DNA of 64,000 nucleotides from Pseudomonas salomonii. Its GTDB lineage: Bacteria; Pseudomonadota; Gammaproteobacteria; Pseudomonadales; Pseudomonadaceae. The stretch covers positions 124,001-188,000 of the forward strand of contig NZ_FNOX01000001.1 of assembly GCF_900107155.1 (NCBI RefSeq), read 5' to 3'. The notes under the pieces are model-generated. The model had not been told where the DNA came from. It made no database searches and worked only from the letters and a program-made list of their open reading frames with translations. Shown here one piece after another: positions 25,429 through 34,743 of the stretch (position 1 is the stretch's first letter; the number at the start of each line of letters is the position of its first letter). Both the position numbers and the translations under genes were made by a program.

Positions 25429-25683
25429 TCAACCTCGGACCGAGGTTGAGCAGCTACCCCCCACTTCCTCCAACCTCCGGACCGAGGATGAGCCCCCGGT
25501 GCCGCAGGCGATCAGCGGACCGTAGTCGCTACCGTGCTCCGCTTGCAGGCTAACCGGCGCGGGCGCGCCTTGGGCAACCTGGCTGGGAGGTTTGGACACA
25601 TCGACCAAGTCGGCGGCGAAAGCAGCCGGCGAAGCACCCATGATCGCAGCGAACAACAGGTCAAGCGTGGAAATTTTTTTCAT
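25429..25683 (-). CDS. Small exported protein, 84 aa
   Basis: An 84-residue protein with signal peptide (LDLLFAAIMGASPAAFA), AGAGGA 9 nt upstream of the ATG, and a Pro/Ser-rich mature part containing SKPPSQVAQGAPAPVS and two cysteines. Two near-identical 17-bp stretches (CTCNGGACCGAGGNTGAG) repeat in its 3' end, at about 25435-25451 and 25475-25491, which may have shifted the C-terminus. Function unknown. Confidence 0.5.
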   Translation of the reverse strand: MKKISTLDLLFAAIMGASPAAFAADLVDVSKPPSQVAQGAPAPVSLQAEHGSDYGPLIACGTGGSSSVRRLEEVGGSCSTSVRG

Positions 25684-25962
25684 CTTGTTCAGTCCTCTTG
25701 GTTTTTTAGGCCCAAATGCATTGATGATTCTCTATGTCATATTTTATATATCTTGAGTTGAGCTTGCAGACTCTCACCTATGAAATAGGTGTGGATTACA
25801 TTCTGCGAACTTTTATTTTCAGACAATAGTACAAATGTACTAGTCCATCGAAGTGGGCGCGAAGGTCATCGCAAAATTTGTACAGATACAGTATTCATCT
25901 GACACCTGACACGAGGTGCCGTCGTCTGCCGCGCGACTCGGTAGTGCAAATATGGTGCGGAG

Positions 25963-26589
25963 CTAGTTATTTTTTTGTATCAACAAGTCAATTGCCGACA
26001 GCAACATCACCTCATCGGCAGGTCCCTCAAGTTTTAGCGACTTACCCGTTTTGTTGTCTCTAATCAGCACGGTCGGTGTCGCTGAAACCCCGGACTTTAT
26101 GGCTTCTTCCGTCTGCCGGCTAATGCGTTGAGAAATCTGTTTATTGTTAACAGCACAGTCCATTAGCGCTTGGCGATTGACGTGGCTTATCTCCAGCTGA
26201 CCATTAAAGCCGAGGCCGTTGCTACGGGTTTGCTCAAAGATCTGATCGACGGCTTGCCAGAATGCCAGCGCGCCACCCAACTCTCCCGCACATTCAACGA
26301 TTTTGGCTTCGTTTATCGCGGCCGAACCGTGAAAATCCAATGGCAGGTGGTGCCACTGCAAGTTCACGCTCTTCTGCTTCTGGACCCAGGCCTTCAGAGC
26401 CGGCGTGTAGGCCTTGCAATAAGGACATTCCAGATCCGCAAACTCTGTCACAGTCCAGCGGGCATTAACCTGCCCGAACGTCCAGGGGCCTGAATGTTGT
26501 CGTGTTTGCACCTCGCTTTTGAGGACTGCAAAGCCGACAGTAACCAAAAATAATCCTAGAAATCCCACTGCCCCCATAGACCGAATCAT
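25963..26589 (-). CDS. DsbA/DsbC-like thiol-disulfide protein of the ICE transfer operon
   Basis: A 208-residue membrane-anchored thioredoxin-fold protein. An N-terminal helix (residues 5-23) anchors it, the active site is CPYC (Cys55-Cys58), and the cis-proline loop is SATPTVL. It would form or isomerise disulfides in the cysteine-rich pilus-assembly proteins such as the TraU-like protein. It overlaps the preceding small gene by 4 nt and is the last gene of the block that includes traC, the usual place for this gene in PFL_47xx-type ICEs. Confidence 0.85.
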   Translation of the reverse strand: MIRSMGAVGFLGLFLVTVGFAVLKSEVQTRQHSGPWTFGQVNARWTVTEFADLECPYCKAYTPALKAWVQKQKSVNLQWHHLPLDFHGSAAINEAKIVECAGELGGALAFWQAVDQIFEQTRSNGLGFNGQLEISHVNRQALMDCAVNNKQISQRISRQTEEAIKSGVSATPTVLIRDNKTGKSLKLEGPADEVMLLSAIDLLIQKNN

Positions 26590-26885
26590 GTGTGGAGCTC
26601 GGCCGTAGGCTTCGATGACAAGAGTGCTTGATTACGCAGTGCTTCAAGGAGGGCGTGTTCAGCACTCTCGGGCTGAGGGTGCTGTCGAAGCCAGTTGGCT
26701 AACGCCGTTTGAAGCTGGGACTCGATGTCACGACGATCCACCGCACGAACCAAAACCTGTTGCAGTTGCTCTATCAAAACGGGTGCACACACCTCAAGGG
26801 TTTGAAGGGCGTCTTCACCTGGTTGTTCAAGCAGCTGGGTCAGACTTTCAATCAGGTTCTGGGTCAGGGAATTCAATGCTCTCAT
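26586..26885 (-). CDS. Small ICE protein between TraC and the Dsb-like gene
   Basis: A 99-residue, mostly helical acidic protein (LTQNLIESLTQLLEQPGEDA, VRAVDRRDIESQLQTAL). It overlaps its neighbours by 4 nt on each side, so it is cotranslated with traC and the thiol protein. No motif is recognised; a conserved accessory in MPF-G operons is inferred from the position. Confidence 0.6.
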   Translation of the reverse strand: MRALNSLTQNLIESLTQLLEQPGEDALQTLEVCAPVLIEQLQQVLVRAVDRRDIESQLQTALANWLRQHPQPESAEHALLEALRNQALLSSKPTAELHT

Positions 26886-29848
26886 GCTTGGCGCTCCAAG
26901 GCCGTGACTTGCTCGGGGAAAGTAATGATGTGAGGTTCGATACCGCGATAGCGGTCTAGCGTTGCAGCAACTTCAATGGCGGCATCGAGCTCGCTGCAGC
27001 CTTTGGCTTGCATGATGTCGAAGCGTTGCTTTTTCTCTTCCGGCTCGGTCATTGCGAGGGCCAGGTACAAACTGGGCGGGACCGCCCGGAATAACATTTC
27101 CATGCTTTTGGACAACACGACGCCCTCGGTGAATTTGCCGCTTTCTTTACGCGCTGACAGCATCATCGACTTCTGTGCAGGAGTCAGTTCACGAAACCGC
27201 GCGATCTTCTCCACCTCATCAGGCGGCATGTTCAAGCACATCCACCATTCGATCATGTTGAGCAGGGCTGAGGCCTCTGGCGGCACGTCGTCAACGTTCT
27301 GGGTGGCCATCCAGAACCAGGCGCCGAGCTTTCGCCACATTTTGGTGATCTTGACGGAGTAGGGGGACAGCAATGGCACCTTCAACTGAATGTGGCCTTC
27401 ATCAGTGAAGAAGATCAGTGGGCGGCCTTTAAACTGGTCTCGCTCTGCAATGTTGTTGACTGTGTTGAGCAGCGAGATATAGGAGATGGCCATCTGCGCG
27501 CTGTAGCCCTCGCGCGCGTAGGTGGCTAGATCAACGATGGTAATGTCCGCTTCCGGCCACGGCGTACCTGGACGGTTGAACATGTCGCCTTCGGTGCCCA
27601 TGCAGAACATGGACAAGGCTTCCGCCATCTCCAAGAATCGTGAGCTTCGGGCGTCTGGAATACCGGGTTCGAGTCCCATTTCTCGCAGCGCTTCACGGAT
27701 ATCTTCGGGCAGAACGATACGTTGTTCCGTCACGCATTTTTTCGCTGCATTCAATATGCATTGGCGGATGGCGCTACGGTCGGCACGAGTAAGGCGGGCG
27801 TCCTCTTTTTCTTCACCACCCGTGATCATCAGCCTGGCCGCAATTTCCATCTCGCCCAGGATGTCGCGTTGTTCATCTTCGGTCTGGCTGGCCAGGTGCT
27901 CGTCCGAGGCCTCAAGATCATCAGCCTTGAGAATCTTTACGTTCTGGCTGGGCTCAATGAGTTTCACTGCATCTGCGAAGGGGGCCAGGCTGACGCCTGA
28001 CCCTGGGGCCAGCCGAACACGATTTACCGTCAAGCCCAACTTGCTGGCGAAATCACCGAGCAAGCCAAAGCTGTTGCCGGCCTCTACAATGAACAGGCGC
28101 GGTCGATAGATGGCAACGACCTGGCTAAGGATATTCGTCGCACTGGCCGATTTACCCGAGCCGGTGGGGCCGAAGATAAACAGATGAGCGTTCATCTGAC
28201 GGTCCAGCTTGTTCAGTGGATCGAAGGTGATCGGCGCGCCCCCACGGTTGAAGAGGGTGATGCCTGGATGCCCGGTTCCGGTCGACCGTCCCCAGACGGG
28301 GGCTAGGTTCGCAATATGCTGAGCGAACATTAGTTGCGCGTACCACTCCAGTGCTTTGCGCTCGCTGGGATCAAAATTGCCGGGCAGCCATCTAAGGTAT
28401 GAGTTTAAAGGGGCCACTTCATCACGAGGTTCCACCGGCTCCATGCCGGCGCCCAGTAATGCACTGCTCAATTGCAAGCTACGTTCCTGTAATTGCGCGT
28501 CGTCGTTCCCCCGCAGGTAAAATGCTACGCTGCCTCGGTACAACTTGTGCTTGCGGCCGAGTAATTGGCGGGCGGTGGCGACGTCTTCGCGGGTCAGGAT
28601 CGAGGCCTGGGTGTCACCAACAGCCTTGCGCGAGAGCTGTTCCAGATGCCCTTCAAGGATGTCCTGAGGAGTGATCACGAGGGTGATACAGAGAATGGTG
28701 TCCTCTGGCATTTTGTCGAACAGCGCGTTCAGTGCATCACCGCCCTTGCGAGTTTCGCCGGTCAGGTGTCCTGTCTTGGGTGCTTCTCGCAGACGATCGA
28801 GCATCACAACGCGGTGGGGCAGTCCGTCGAAGTACCACAGGCCTTTCTCTGTGTCCGACAGCGGTTCGCGGTAACACAGGTTTTGCGAAAAGTCGGTCCC
28901 ACTGGCTAGCGGTAGCTCGCCTTCCTCCGTTGCCGGCACCTGCTTACAAACTACCTCATAGAACCGGCGGATATCAGCGTCTGCAGGGCCGAGATGGTCA
29001 GGCCGTGGATTGAACCAGTGAATCAGCCAGTGACGGATAGCGTGGCCATCCATGCGATGGGTTTTGATGCCGGCGTTAGCCAGCCCGCCTATTAAGCGAT
29101 CGCAGATGATTTTCAGGTAAGGACCAGGGGCTTGGCCGCGCACGTCCGCTTGAGCACCCTGGGTACGTCGGTACACAACAATGCGAACACGCCGTTGCTG
29201 GCCCCTCCAAGGCAACTGGCTGACCTTAGTGTCTTCAAACAGCCCGCCTGGCTTGGAAATAGCTTCCAGGTGCTGCTTCATCAGCTTCAAGTAGAGCTCG
29301 GTGAAGTCACTGCCTTGTGCCCGCGGTTGAATGTAGTCGTGTAATAGCTGCAGGTAGTTGTCCCAACTGGTTTCGTCCTGAGCGTACAACTGCACGACCC
29401 ACGGGGAGGTTTCCAGCTCATCGAAAGAGTCCTGCAGAGCGTTTTCCAGGGCGTCCCGGGCTTTGCGTAACCAATCGGGATCTCGACCTTCGGTTCCAAT
29501 AGGTGTTAGTTCGAAGAACGCAGCACGTGACGCGCCATCTTCCAACAGCATGGCTTTCTCCCCTGGCAGGTAATCTACCCAGGGCAGAAGGTCCACAAAG
29601 GATGGGTTCACGTCATACATCCGATCAACGTCAGCGGTAGTGGCTGGTTTTTTCTTGGGGTTACGCCAATCGCTTGGTGACGGAATGCCCATGGCAGCCA
29701 GGCGTGAGAAATAGCGCTCAGTCGCTGCCTCAAAGGACTCAGTCACTGATGCCAGCACGTCGACGTGCTCGGAAGTATTTGATGCGAGATCGGGCTCGAT
29801 GCGGTCTGAGGTTCGTCGTGTTTTAAACCACTCAAATAATCCCATCAA
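26882..29848 (-). CDS. traC: TraC-type (VirB4-class) conjugative transfer ATPase, PFL_4706 family
   Basis: A 988-residue cytoplasmic ATPase that powers pilus assembly and substrate transfer at the inner membrane. Walker A is FGPTGSGKS near residue 560, Walker B is LIFFTDEGH near 810, and the C-terminus has the VirB4-like MWRKLGAWFWMATQN. Length and order match the PFL_4706 family (TIGR03744). The start overlaps the lipoprotein gene by 4 nt. No frameshift or loss of key residues is seen. Confidence 0.93.
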   Translation of the reverse strand: MMGLFEWFKTRRTSDRIEPDLASNTSEHVDVLASVTESFEAATERYFSRLAAMGIPSPSDWRNPKKKPATTADVDRMYDVNPSFVDLLPWVDYLPGEKAMLLEDGASRAAFFELTPIGTEGRDPDWLRKARDALENALQDSFDELETSPWVVQLYAQDETSWDNYLQLLHDYIQPRAQGSDFTELYLKLMKQHLEAISKPGGLFEDTKVSQLPWRGQQRRVRIVVYRRTQGAQADVRGQAPGPYLKIICDRLIGGLANAGIKTHRMDGHAIRHWLIHWFNPRPDHLGPADADIRRFYEVVCKQVPATEEGELPLASGTDFSQNLCYREPLSDTEKGLWYFDGLPHRVVMLDRLREAPKTGHLTGETRKGGDALNALFDKMPEDTILCITLVITPQDILEGHLEQLSRKAVGDTQASILTREDVATARQLLGRKHKLYRGSVAFYLRGNDDAQLQERSLQLSSALLGAGMEPVEPRDEVAPLNSYLRWLPGNFDPSERKALEWYAQLMFAQHIANLAPVWGRSTGTGHPGITLFNRGGAPITFDPLNKLDRQMNAHLFIFGPTGSGKSASATNILSQVVAIYRPRLFIVEAGNSFGLLGDFASKLGLTVNRVRLAPGSGVSLAPFADAVKLIEPSQNVKILKADDLEASDEHLASQTEDEQRDILGEMEIAARLMITGGEEKEDARLTRADRSAIRQCILNAAKKCVTEQRIVLPEDIREALREMGLEPGIPDARSSRFLEMAEALSMFCMGTEGDMFNRPGTPWPEADITIVDLATYAREGYSAQMAISYISLLNTVNNIAERDQFKGRPLIFFTDEGHIQLKVPLLSPYSVKITKMWRKLGAWFWMATQNVDDVPPEASALLNMIEWWMCLNMPPDEVEKIARFRELTPAQKSMMLSARKESGKFTEGVVLSKSMEMLFRAVPPSLYLALAMTEPEEKKQRFDIMQAKGCSELDAAIEVAATLDRYRGIEPHIITFPEQVTALERQA

Positions 29849-30285
29849 TATGCCTCCGTGCGTTCACCGGGCATGGCGTATTGCACGCGCTGGTACAGTG
29901 GGAATACGGTGGTGTACCCCGGAATCGGTGCAGGGTCTGAACCCGCTAAGTGAGGAAAGACATACATGACCAGGTCCGGATTGGGCAGGCGCTTAAACTG
30001 GCTGTAAATCTCGTTCTGAGCTGTGCGTGTAAATTTGGCGTTGTCGTCCAGAGCCCCCGCCTGATTAGGCTGCAATGGTCGTCGCAGATCCTGGCGGGCA
30101 TCGAGCAACTGGCGGCTGCTCGAGTTGCTTGAGCCGCTGGAACCTTGATCCCAAACGTCCATCATTGTGCGGTCCCCATGGGGGAGCAATTCGTCTTTGT
30201 TGGTGGAACAGGCCGAGGCGAGTAGGGCGATGGCCAGGTATGCACCTAGTTTTAAGCCATGATTAGTCAAGCGCAGTCGAAACAT
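29845..30285 (-). CDS. ICE conjugation lipoprotein (TIGR03751 family)
   Basis: A 146-residue lipoprotein read from MFRLRLTNHG (ATG 30283-30285, AGGAG upstream). The lipobox is LLASAC, with the acylated cysteine at about residue 26. The mature part (ELLPHGDRTMMDVWDQ, IPGYTTVFPLYQRVQYAMPG) matches the small lipoprotein that sits between the TraB-like and TraC genes, comparable to TraV. It would be part of the outer-membrane core. It overlaps the TraB-like gene by 23 nt. Confidence 0.85.
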   Translation of the reverse strand: MFRLRLTNHGLKLGAYLAIALLASACSTNKDELLPHGDRTMMDVWDQGSSGSSNSSSRQLLDARQDLRRPLQPNQAGALDDNAKFTRTAQNEIYSQFKRLPNPDLVMYVFPHLAGSDPAPIPGYTTVFPLYQRVQYAMPGERTEAY

Positions 30286-31753
30286 TACGGGCTCCTGAGC
30301 GATAGTTGACCTTGCGGCCATTGAGTTCGTAATCGATGGTCAGCTGTTGGTCCAGGTGCACAGCTATCTTTGCCCCGGGTTGTACATACACCGCTGCGAA
30401 AGCTTGCCCGTAGAGTTTGTTGATCCAGCTGGAGACGTCATTGACGCCCTGACCAATGATTTTGCCCATGGCTTCACTGCCCGAGCCGCCGACAGAACCG
30501 ATGGTCCCGGACTGAGGGTTTATAAAAGAGCCGCTTTTTCCATCTGACTTGATGAGGGAGGCAGCACCTGCGCCGGCGGCGGTAATCAGTACCTGCGAGC
30601 CAATGTATTGCGAGGCGTTGCTTTTGCGGTCGCCACTTATACAAGGAATGCCATAGGCATCGCTTATCCAGCCCAGGCCACCCTGAATGGTGGTTTGGTT
30701 GCCATTGTTCTGGTTGTTACTATTTTGACTTCCATTCGTTTCTTCCTGAGGTTGTGGCAGCGTGCGCACAGTGCCGTCATTGAAGACGAACGTCAGGCTT
30801 TTGATCTGCCCGCGTACGCAAGACAGGGTCCAATCGCCAGACGCTGTTCCGCTGGCCACCGCGCCTGCGACGTCGGGCAAGTCGATGCCATTGGCCGTGA
30901 GATTGTCCGGCCCGATCAATACCTTGAACGGGTAAGGGTCGTTTACAGTGCCGTCAATGGGCACCCGGCCGATCAGCGCGGACATGGCCACCGAACCCAT
31001 CAATGTCGAGTTCTGCGGCAAGGTATAGACCTTACGCACCTGTTTGCGGGCCTCCTGTGGCGAGATTTCATTCGCAACACTTTGAGCGCCCGTGCGCAGT
31101 GCATTTTGACCTCGGTCCACGGACTCGCCAAAAGAGGTCGGGAAATTGAAACCGCTTGCCGTTTGATTTGACCCAGCAGCGATGGGCTTGCCGTTGACAT
31201 CGACCGGCGTTGCGTCCTGCGGCTCTATCCAAACAACGTCCGCGCCAGGTCCGCCTTTGAAGCCTTCACCATCACCTGGCTGAACGCCGAAGCCGATCGG
31301 CAAGTCCGCTCCAGATGAACTACCGCTGCCGCTTTTGTTGCTCAGGGTGTTGTATTGCTGCTGCAGCGTATCCAGGATGGTTTGGCTTTGTTGCTGCGAC
31401 TCTTGTTTCAGCGTTTGCTGGACGTTCTGTAATTTGTTGTCGACGTTTTGGTCTATGGTCTGCAAGCGCTTTTGCAGCTCAATATTCTGTTGTTTCAACT
31501 CATCATTGTTCTTCAAAGCATTGGAGACTTGGTCCTTGAGCTGTCGGCTTTCCACTACAATGGTGCGCAGCGTGTCACCGGGAGTATCACCGTCAACACC
31601 CAGCTTTTTGGCCTCGTCCGCACTGAGCGCGACCGTTTCTGGTGCCTGAACCTGCTCTACGGCACTGCCGCGACTGAACAATTTAACCATCACGAACATC
31701 GCCAAGATCGCGAACGGTATGACCAGGTATTTAACAAGTGGATTACTCTTCAC
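30263..31753 (-). CDS. traB: TraB-like ICE conjugation protein, PFL_4705 family (TIGR03752)
   Basis: A 496-residue VirB10-type scaffold spanning the periplasm. It has one N-terminal membrane helix (residues 8-27), a coiled coil at about 65-140 (LKNNDELKQQNIELQKRL), a Gly/Ser-rich linker, and a C-terminal beta domain with KVYTLPQNSTLMGSV and FAAVYVQPGAKIAVHLDQ. It connects the inner-membrane ATPases to the outer-membrane channel. It overlaps the TraK-like gene by 11 nt. Confidence 0.9.
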   Translation of the reverse strand: MKSNPLVKYLVIPFAILAMFVMVKLFSRGSAVEQVQAPETVALSADEAKKLGVDGDTPGDTLRTIVVESRQLKDQVSNALKNNDELKQQNIELQKRLQTIDQNVDNKLQNVQQTLKQESQQQSQTILDTLQQQYNTLSNKSGSGSSSGADLPIGFGVQPGDGEGFKGGPGADVVWIEPQDATPVDVNGKPIAAGSNQTASGFNFPTSFGESVDRGQNALRTGAQSVANEISPQEARKQVRKVYTLPQNSTLMGSVAMSALIGRVPIDGTVNDPYPFKVLIGPDNLTANGIDLPDVAGAVASGTASGDWTLSCVRGQIKSLTFVFNDGTVRTLPQPQEETNGSQNSNNQNNGNQTTIQGGLGWISDAYGIPCISGDRKSNASQYIGSQVLITAAGAGAASLIKSDGKSGSFINPQSGTIGSVGGSGSEAMGKIIGQGVNDVSSWINKLYGQAFAAVYVQPGAKIAVHLDQQLTIDYELNGRKVNYRSGARNVSTALD

Positions 31754-32645
31754 GACGACCTCCCTTCGGATCGATCTGGCTGATGGCTGCCGGCAACAAC
31801 GATTCGGCTAGACCGTGGCCACGGGTCACTAGGTAGACCGTCGAGGTATCGCTGGCATCACCCTTGGCTCCAAGGTAGGGATGCTGAAAAGTCGCGGTGA
31901 CAAAGTCACCCATCAGGTCACGCGGATCCAATGTGAGGTTTTGGGCGCTTGTGTTACGTAGTTTCACCGCGGTGACCCAATACTCGTCTAACCGCCACGA
32001 CCCCAAGGCAGAGGCTTCGACCGGCAATGTCGGCATTAGGGTGGTGAGGTCCAAACCGCGCTTGAGATTGATCTGAGCAATCCCCTCCACGGGTTCAACG
32101 GTGCGCAGTGGGGCATAAAGCATCTGGGCGGCATAGCGTGTCATGACCACAGGCAGTGGCGTTTCGCGCCGGGGCGTCGGCGGATCATCCTCGGCGATTT
32201 GTGCGCCGGATTGGACCGAGGGGGCGGCAGCTTGGCGGTTTGTAGGTTTGGCGTCGACTTGCCCGTAACGTGTCGCGAGGCTTTCCCCGGCAACTATTTT
32301 TGCGGGCTCTGGTGCGGCCTGATTCGGTTTCCCTACCGTTGCGATGATATCCACGAGCATGATCTCACCGGAGTTCATGATCTGCAGCTGTAAGCGAGTC
32401 GGTTCAATCGGCTCTTTCGCCAACAGGTAGAGGGCACCACCGGTGCTCTGCACGCGCAGTTTGTCGACGAGATTACGAGGCACACCCACCCGTACGTTTT
32501 GGTCCACAAAGACAATACGCTCCTGACCCACGATCAAGGGCAGTGCTATAGGGATACGATCCCAGCGCAAGATTTCGACGGCGTTGGCCAACCCGCAGAA
32601 GTGAAGGGCTAAGAGCCCGATGATCAGTAGGCGGCGTGTCATCAT
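31743..32645 (-). CDS. TraK-like ICE conjugation protein, PFL_4704 family (TIGR03749)
   Basis: A 300-residue exported protein with signal peptide (LLIIGLLALHFCGLANA). It is related to the VirB9/TraK outer-membrane complex subunits, with the N-terminal beta domain VEILRWDRIPIALPLIVGQE and a C-terminal domain with RDLMGDFVTATFQHPYLG. It is placed between the TraE- and TraB-like genes with short overlaps, as in other PFL_47xx ICEs. Confidence 0.87.
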   Translation of the reverse strand: MMTRRLLIIGLLALHFCGLANAVEILRWDRIPIALPLIVGQERIVFVDQNVRVGVPRNLVDKLRVQSTGGALYLLAKEPIEPTRLQLQIMNSGEIMLVDIIATVGKPNQAAPEPAKIVAGESLATRYGQVDAKPTNRQAAAPSVQSGAQIAEDDPPTPRRETPLPVVMTRYAAQMLYAPLRTVEPVEGIAQINLKRGLDLTTLMPTLPVEASALGSWRLDEYWVTAVKLRNTSAQNLTLDPRDLMGDFVTATFQHPYLGAKGDASDTSTVYLVTRGHGLAESLLPAAISQIDPKGGRREE

Positions 32646-33295
32646 TTGCCTCCTGCTCTGGTCGTTTCTGCGGAGACTTCGATGCGTTGTGGATTGCTGC
32701 TATAACAGTCCCAGGCCAGGCCGAAAGGGTTTTTTTCGGGATCGACGTCGAATCGGATAATTCTTAACGGATAGCGAGCAAATGCCCGCTTTACGCGCTC
32801 CCCACCGTAGTGCTCGTCAGCGGTGATGTCCAGGTTGACGGTCCAGTCATTGATGCTGTGCTGTTCAATATGTTGCTCAGACTTATCGTCGATGCCTCTG
32901 CCTGGAATTTCAAATACACCCCGCTCACGTTTGCGCAGTTCACCGCTATTGCGGCGTAGCTCGAAATCTTTCTGCAAATAGGCTTTGCAGCTGGGCGTCA
33001 GGTAGCTTTCCAAGCGGGTAATGTTGTCCTCGTAGTCGGTTTCACCGTCAACGGGCCAGCGATTCATCTGCTGAAAAATGTACAGCCCGAAGGCGTATAC
33101 CGTCTCCGGTGGAATATCCCACCACTTGCGGGTGCTACCTGAACGCAGATCTGGAGGCACATGAACAGTCAGGTCACGCGGTGCGCTCTGCCAGCCATAA
33201 GCCATGTACAGACCCAGGGCAACAAGCAGGCCAATGACCATGCGCAGGCTGTTGATGTGGGCCAACTGGGCGTCTACTTTTTTACGGTAAGTCAT
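32642..33295 (-). CDS. TraE-like ICE conjugation protein, PFL_4703 family (TIGR03746)
   Basis: A 217-residue VirB8-like protein read from MTYRKKVDAQ (ATG 33293-33295, overlapping the previous gene by 4 nt). It has one membrane helix (MVIGLLVALGLYMAYGW) and a periplasmic domain with PPETVYAFGLYIFQQMNRW. VirB8-type proteins nucleate the transfer channel at the inner membrane. Confidence 0.88.
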   Translation of the reverse strand: MTYRKKVDAQLAHINSLRMVIGLLVALGLYMAYGWQSAPRDLTVHVPPDLRSGSTRKWWDIPPETVYAFGLYIFQQMNRWPVDGETDYEDNITRLESYLTPSCKAYLQKDFELRRNSGELRKRERGVFEIPGRGIDDKSEQHIEQHSINDWTVNLDITADEHYGGERVKRAFARYPLRIIRFDVDPEKNPFGLAWDCYSSNPQRIEVSAETTRAGGK

Positions 33296-33672
33296 TGAAC
33301 CTCCGTTCGATGGCAGGTCCACGCACCTGAACGTGTGATCAGCAGGGCTTTATTCCAGGTCGGAAAAAACCGTGCGATGTTCAATTGCATTTGGCGGTAT
33401 AGCCATGTATCTGGCCTGCCGCGTTTCCACCGACGCAAGAAACGACTGGCAAGAAACAGCCCAAGGACTGCACAGAGCATGGCTGCGCCTATGATAAGTG
33501 CCAAAATCTGGGTCAATATCGCGGCCGGAATTCCGATCAACAGCCCTGCGCCGGTACTTAACGCCAAGGTGGCCCACATTTCGTCAGCGGTAAGGCCGCC
33601 CATGATGACTGGCTGATTGTTCAATCGCACTGGAAGGAAAATCAGGGTCCCATCGTCTGAGAGTTCTGTCAT
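33292..33672 (-). CDS. TraL-like ICE membrane protein (TIGR03750)
   Basis: A 126-residue VirB3-like protein. The ATG at 33670-33672 is preferred to an upstream GTG. It has FLPVRLNNQPVIMGGL followed by two membrane helices (about residues 36-80) and a short basic C-terminal tail. It lies between the TraA-like and TraE-like genes. VirB3/TraL proteins work with the VirB4 ATPase in pilus assembly. Confidence 0.87.
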   Translation of the reverse strand: MTELSDDGTLIFLPVRLNNQPVIMGGLTADEMWATLALSTGAGLLIGIPAAILTQILALIIGAAMLCAVLGLFLASRFLRRWKRGRPDTWLYRQMQLNIARFFPTWNKALLITRSGAWTCHRTEVQ

Positions 33673-33684
33673 GGCCACGGCTCT

Positions 33685-34023
33685 TTAAAGAATATTTGTA
33701 GCCTTGGTGACCAGAAAAATAGCGACACCGAGGATGGCGACGCCAACTGCGGCCGTCGCCCCCAGATCTCCCCATTTCTTCTTGCCAAGTTGAATTTCGT
33801 GATAGGTGCCGAAGGCATGCCAAGCAACACCACTGAAAATGACGGCGCAGATAATGAGGCCAAGCAAAGAAAAACCGTCAAAGGCGTAGTTCTGCATGGT
33901 TTGCATCAGGTTAGAGCCTTCCCCCCGGGTAGGAGGCTGAGACTGCGGAAGAGCCGCCATGGCCAGTTGGGGGAGCGCAAGCAACCCGATCAGCATGCAG
34001 CCCGGTTTTAAGAATGAAGTCAT
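33685..34023 (-). CDS. ICE membrane protein, PFL_4702 family (TIGR03745), pilin-like
   Basis: A 112-residue protein with a signal peptide (LIGLLALPQLAMAAL) and two hydrophobic helices separated by a short loop (FSLLGLIICAVIFSGVAWHA and GVAILGVAIFLVTK), the layout of VirB2/TraA pilins. It sits 12 nt before the TraL-like gene. Pilin function is inferred from topology and order. Confidence 0.85.
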   Translation of the reverse strand: MTSFLKPGCMLIGLLALPQLAMAALPQSQPPTRGEGSNLMQTMQNYAFDGFSLLGLIICAVIFSGVAWHAFGTYHEIQLGKKKWGDLGATAAVGVAILGVAIFLVTKATNIL

Positions 34024-34041
34024 GGTGTATCTCCCATAGGG

Positions 34042-34281
34042 TCAACTAAGAACAAATGTGGTGAGGATCATGCAAAGCAGTAGGATGCGGACGACCGAGG
34101 TCGAGGCAATCGTTCGATCAAGGTTGCCAGTGGCCCATCCTCGGTAGCAGCTCCAGATAGCCCAGGCGCCCCACATAAAGATGATGGCTACAGCGACGCC
34201 GACGAAAAACAGGTAGCTCGTCGAGGCAGGGAACCCTCCCGCCGCTTGAAACGCAGCAGCCTGAGCGCCGCTCATGCTCAT
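34042..34281 (-). CDS. ICE membrane protein, PFL_4701 family (TIGR03758)
   Basis: A 79-residue protein with two membrane helices (SYLFFVGVAVAIIFMWGAWA and VRILLLCMILTTFVL) and the conserved start MSGAQAAAFQAAGG. It overlaps the RAQPRD gene by 4 nt. It is a second pilin-like small membrane protein of the transfer operon; its own role is not established. Confidence 0.85.
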   Translation of the reverse strand: MSMSGAQAAAFQAAGGFPASTSYLFFVGVAVAIIFMWGAWAIWSCYRGWATGNLDRTIASTSVVRILLLCMILTTFVLS

Positions 34282-34631
34282 GGCTTGCGTTCTTCTGTCG
34301 TGTATTGGCCTGACAGCTCAACAGGATCACGAGGCTGGGCTCGGGATGGGGTTAGATAGCCCTCCAACCCATGACGAATTCGGGCGATATCACCTGCTAG
34401 GCGCTGGTAATCGAAGAAGTAACGCTTGCCAGGTTCGTCGGCCACTTGAGCGCTACGACGTGCGGTGTCCTCCAAGGCATTTAACTGGCGGATCATCACG
34501 TCCAAGTTGGCCTGTTCAGAGGCTGAAGCAGCGGCCGCATGAGAGACAGGCAGACTGCATCCGATAAGTACGATGAGACCTGGCAAGGCAATTCGGCGAG
34601 TGAGTGCAGTGAGAGGCGGGTACTGGATCAC
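34278..34631 (-). CDS. RAQPRD-family ICE protein (TIGR01690)
   Basis: A 117-residue exported protein with signal peptide (LIVLIGCSLPVSHAAAA) and the diagnostic motif SRAQPRDPVELSG near the C-terminus. This family is used as a marker of PFL_47xx-type ICEs. It is the first gene of transfer block B, so the promoter of the block should lie between it and about 34740, where no clear site stands out. Confidence 0.92.
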   Translation of the reverse strand: MIQYPPLTALTRRIALPGLIVLIGCSLPVSHAAAASASEQANLDVMIRQLNALEDTARRSAQVADEPGKRYFFDYQRLAGDIARIRHGLEGYLTPSRAQPRDPVELSGQYTTEERKP

Positions 34632-34743
34632 GGCTGGGCTCTAGTCATTCCTGATGCCGTCAGCTTGCCGTGATCAAGCTATGGTCGCCGCAAGAAAACC
34701 ATATTCAGGACTGTAAGGATTTCTTCTGGCGGTACTAACATCA

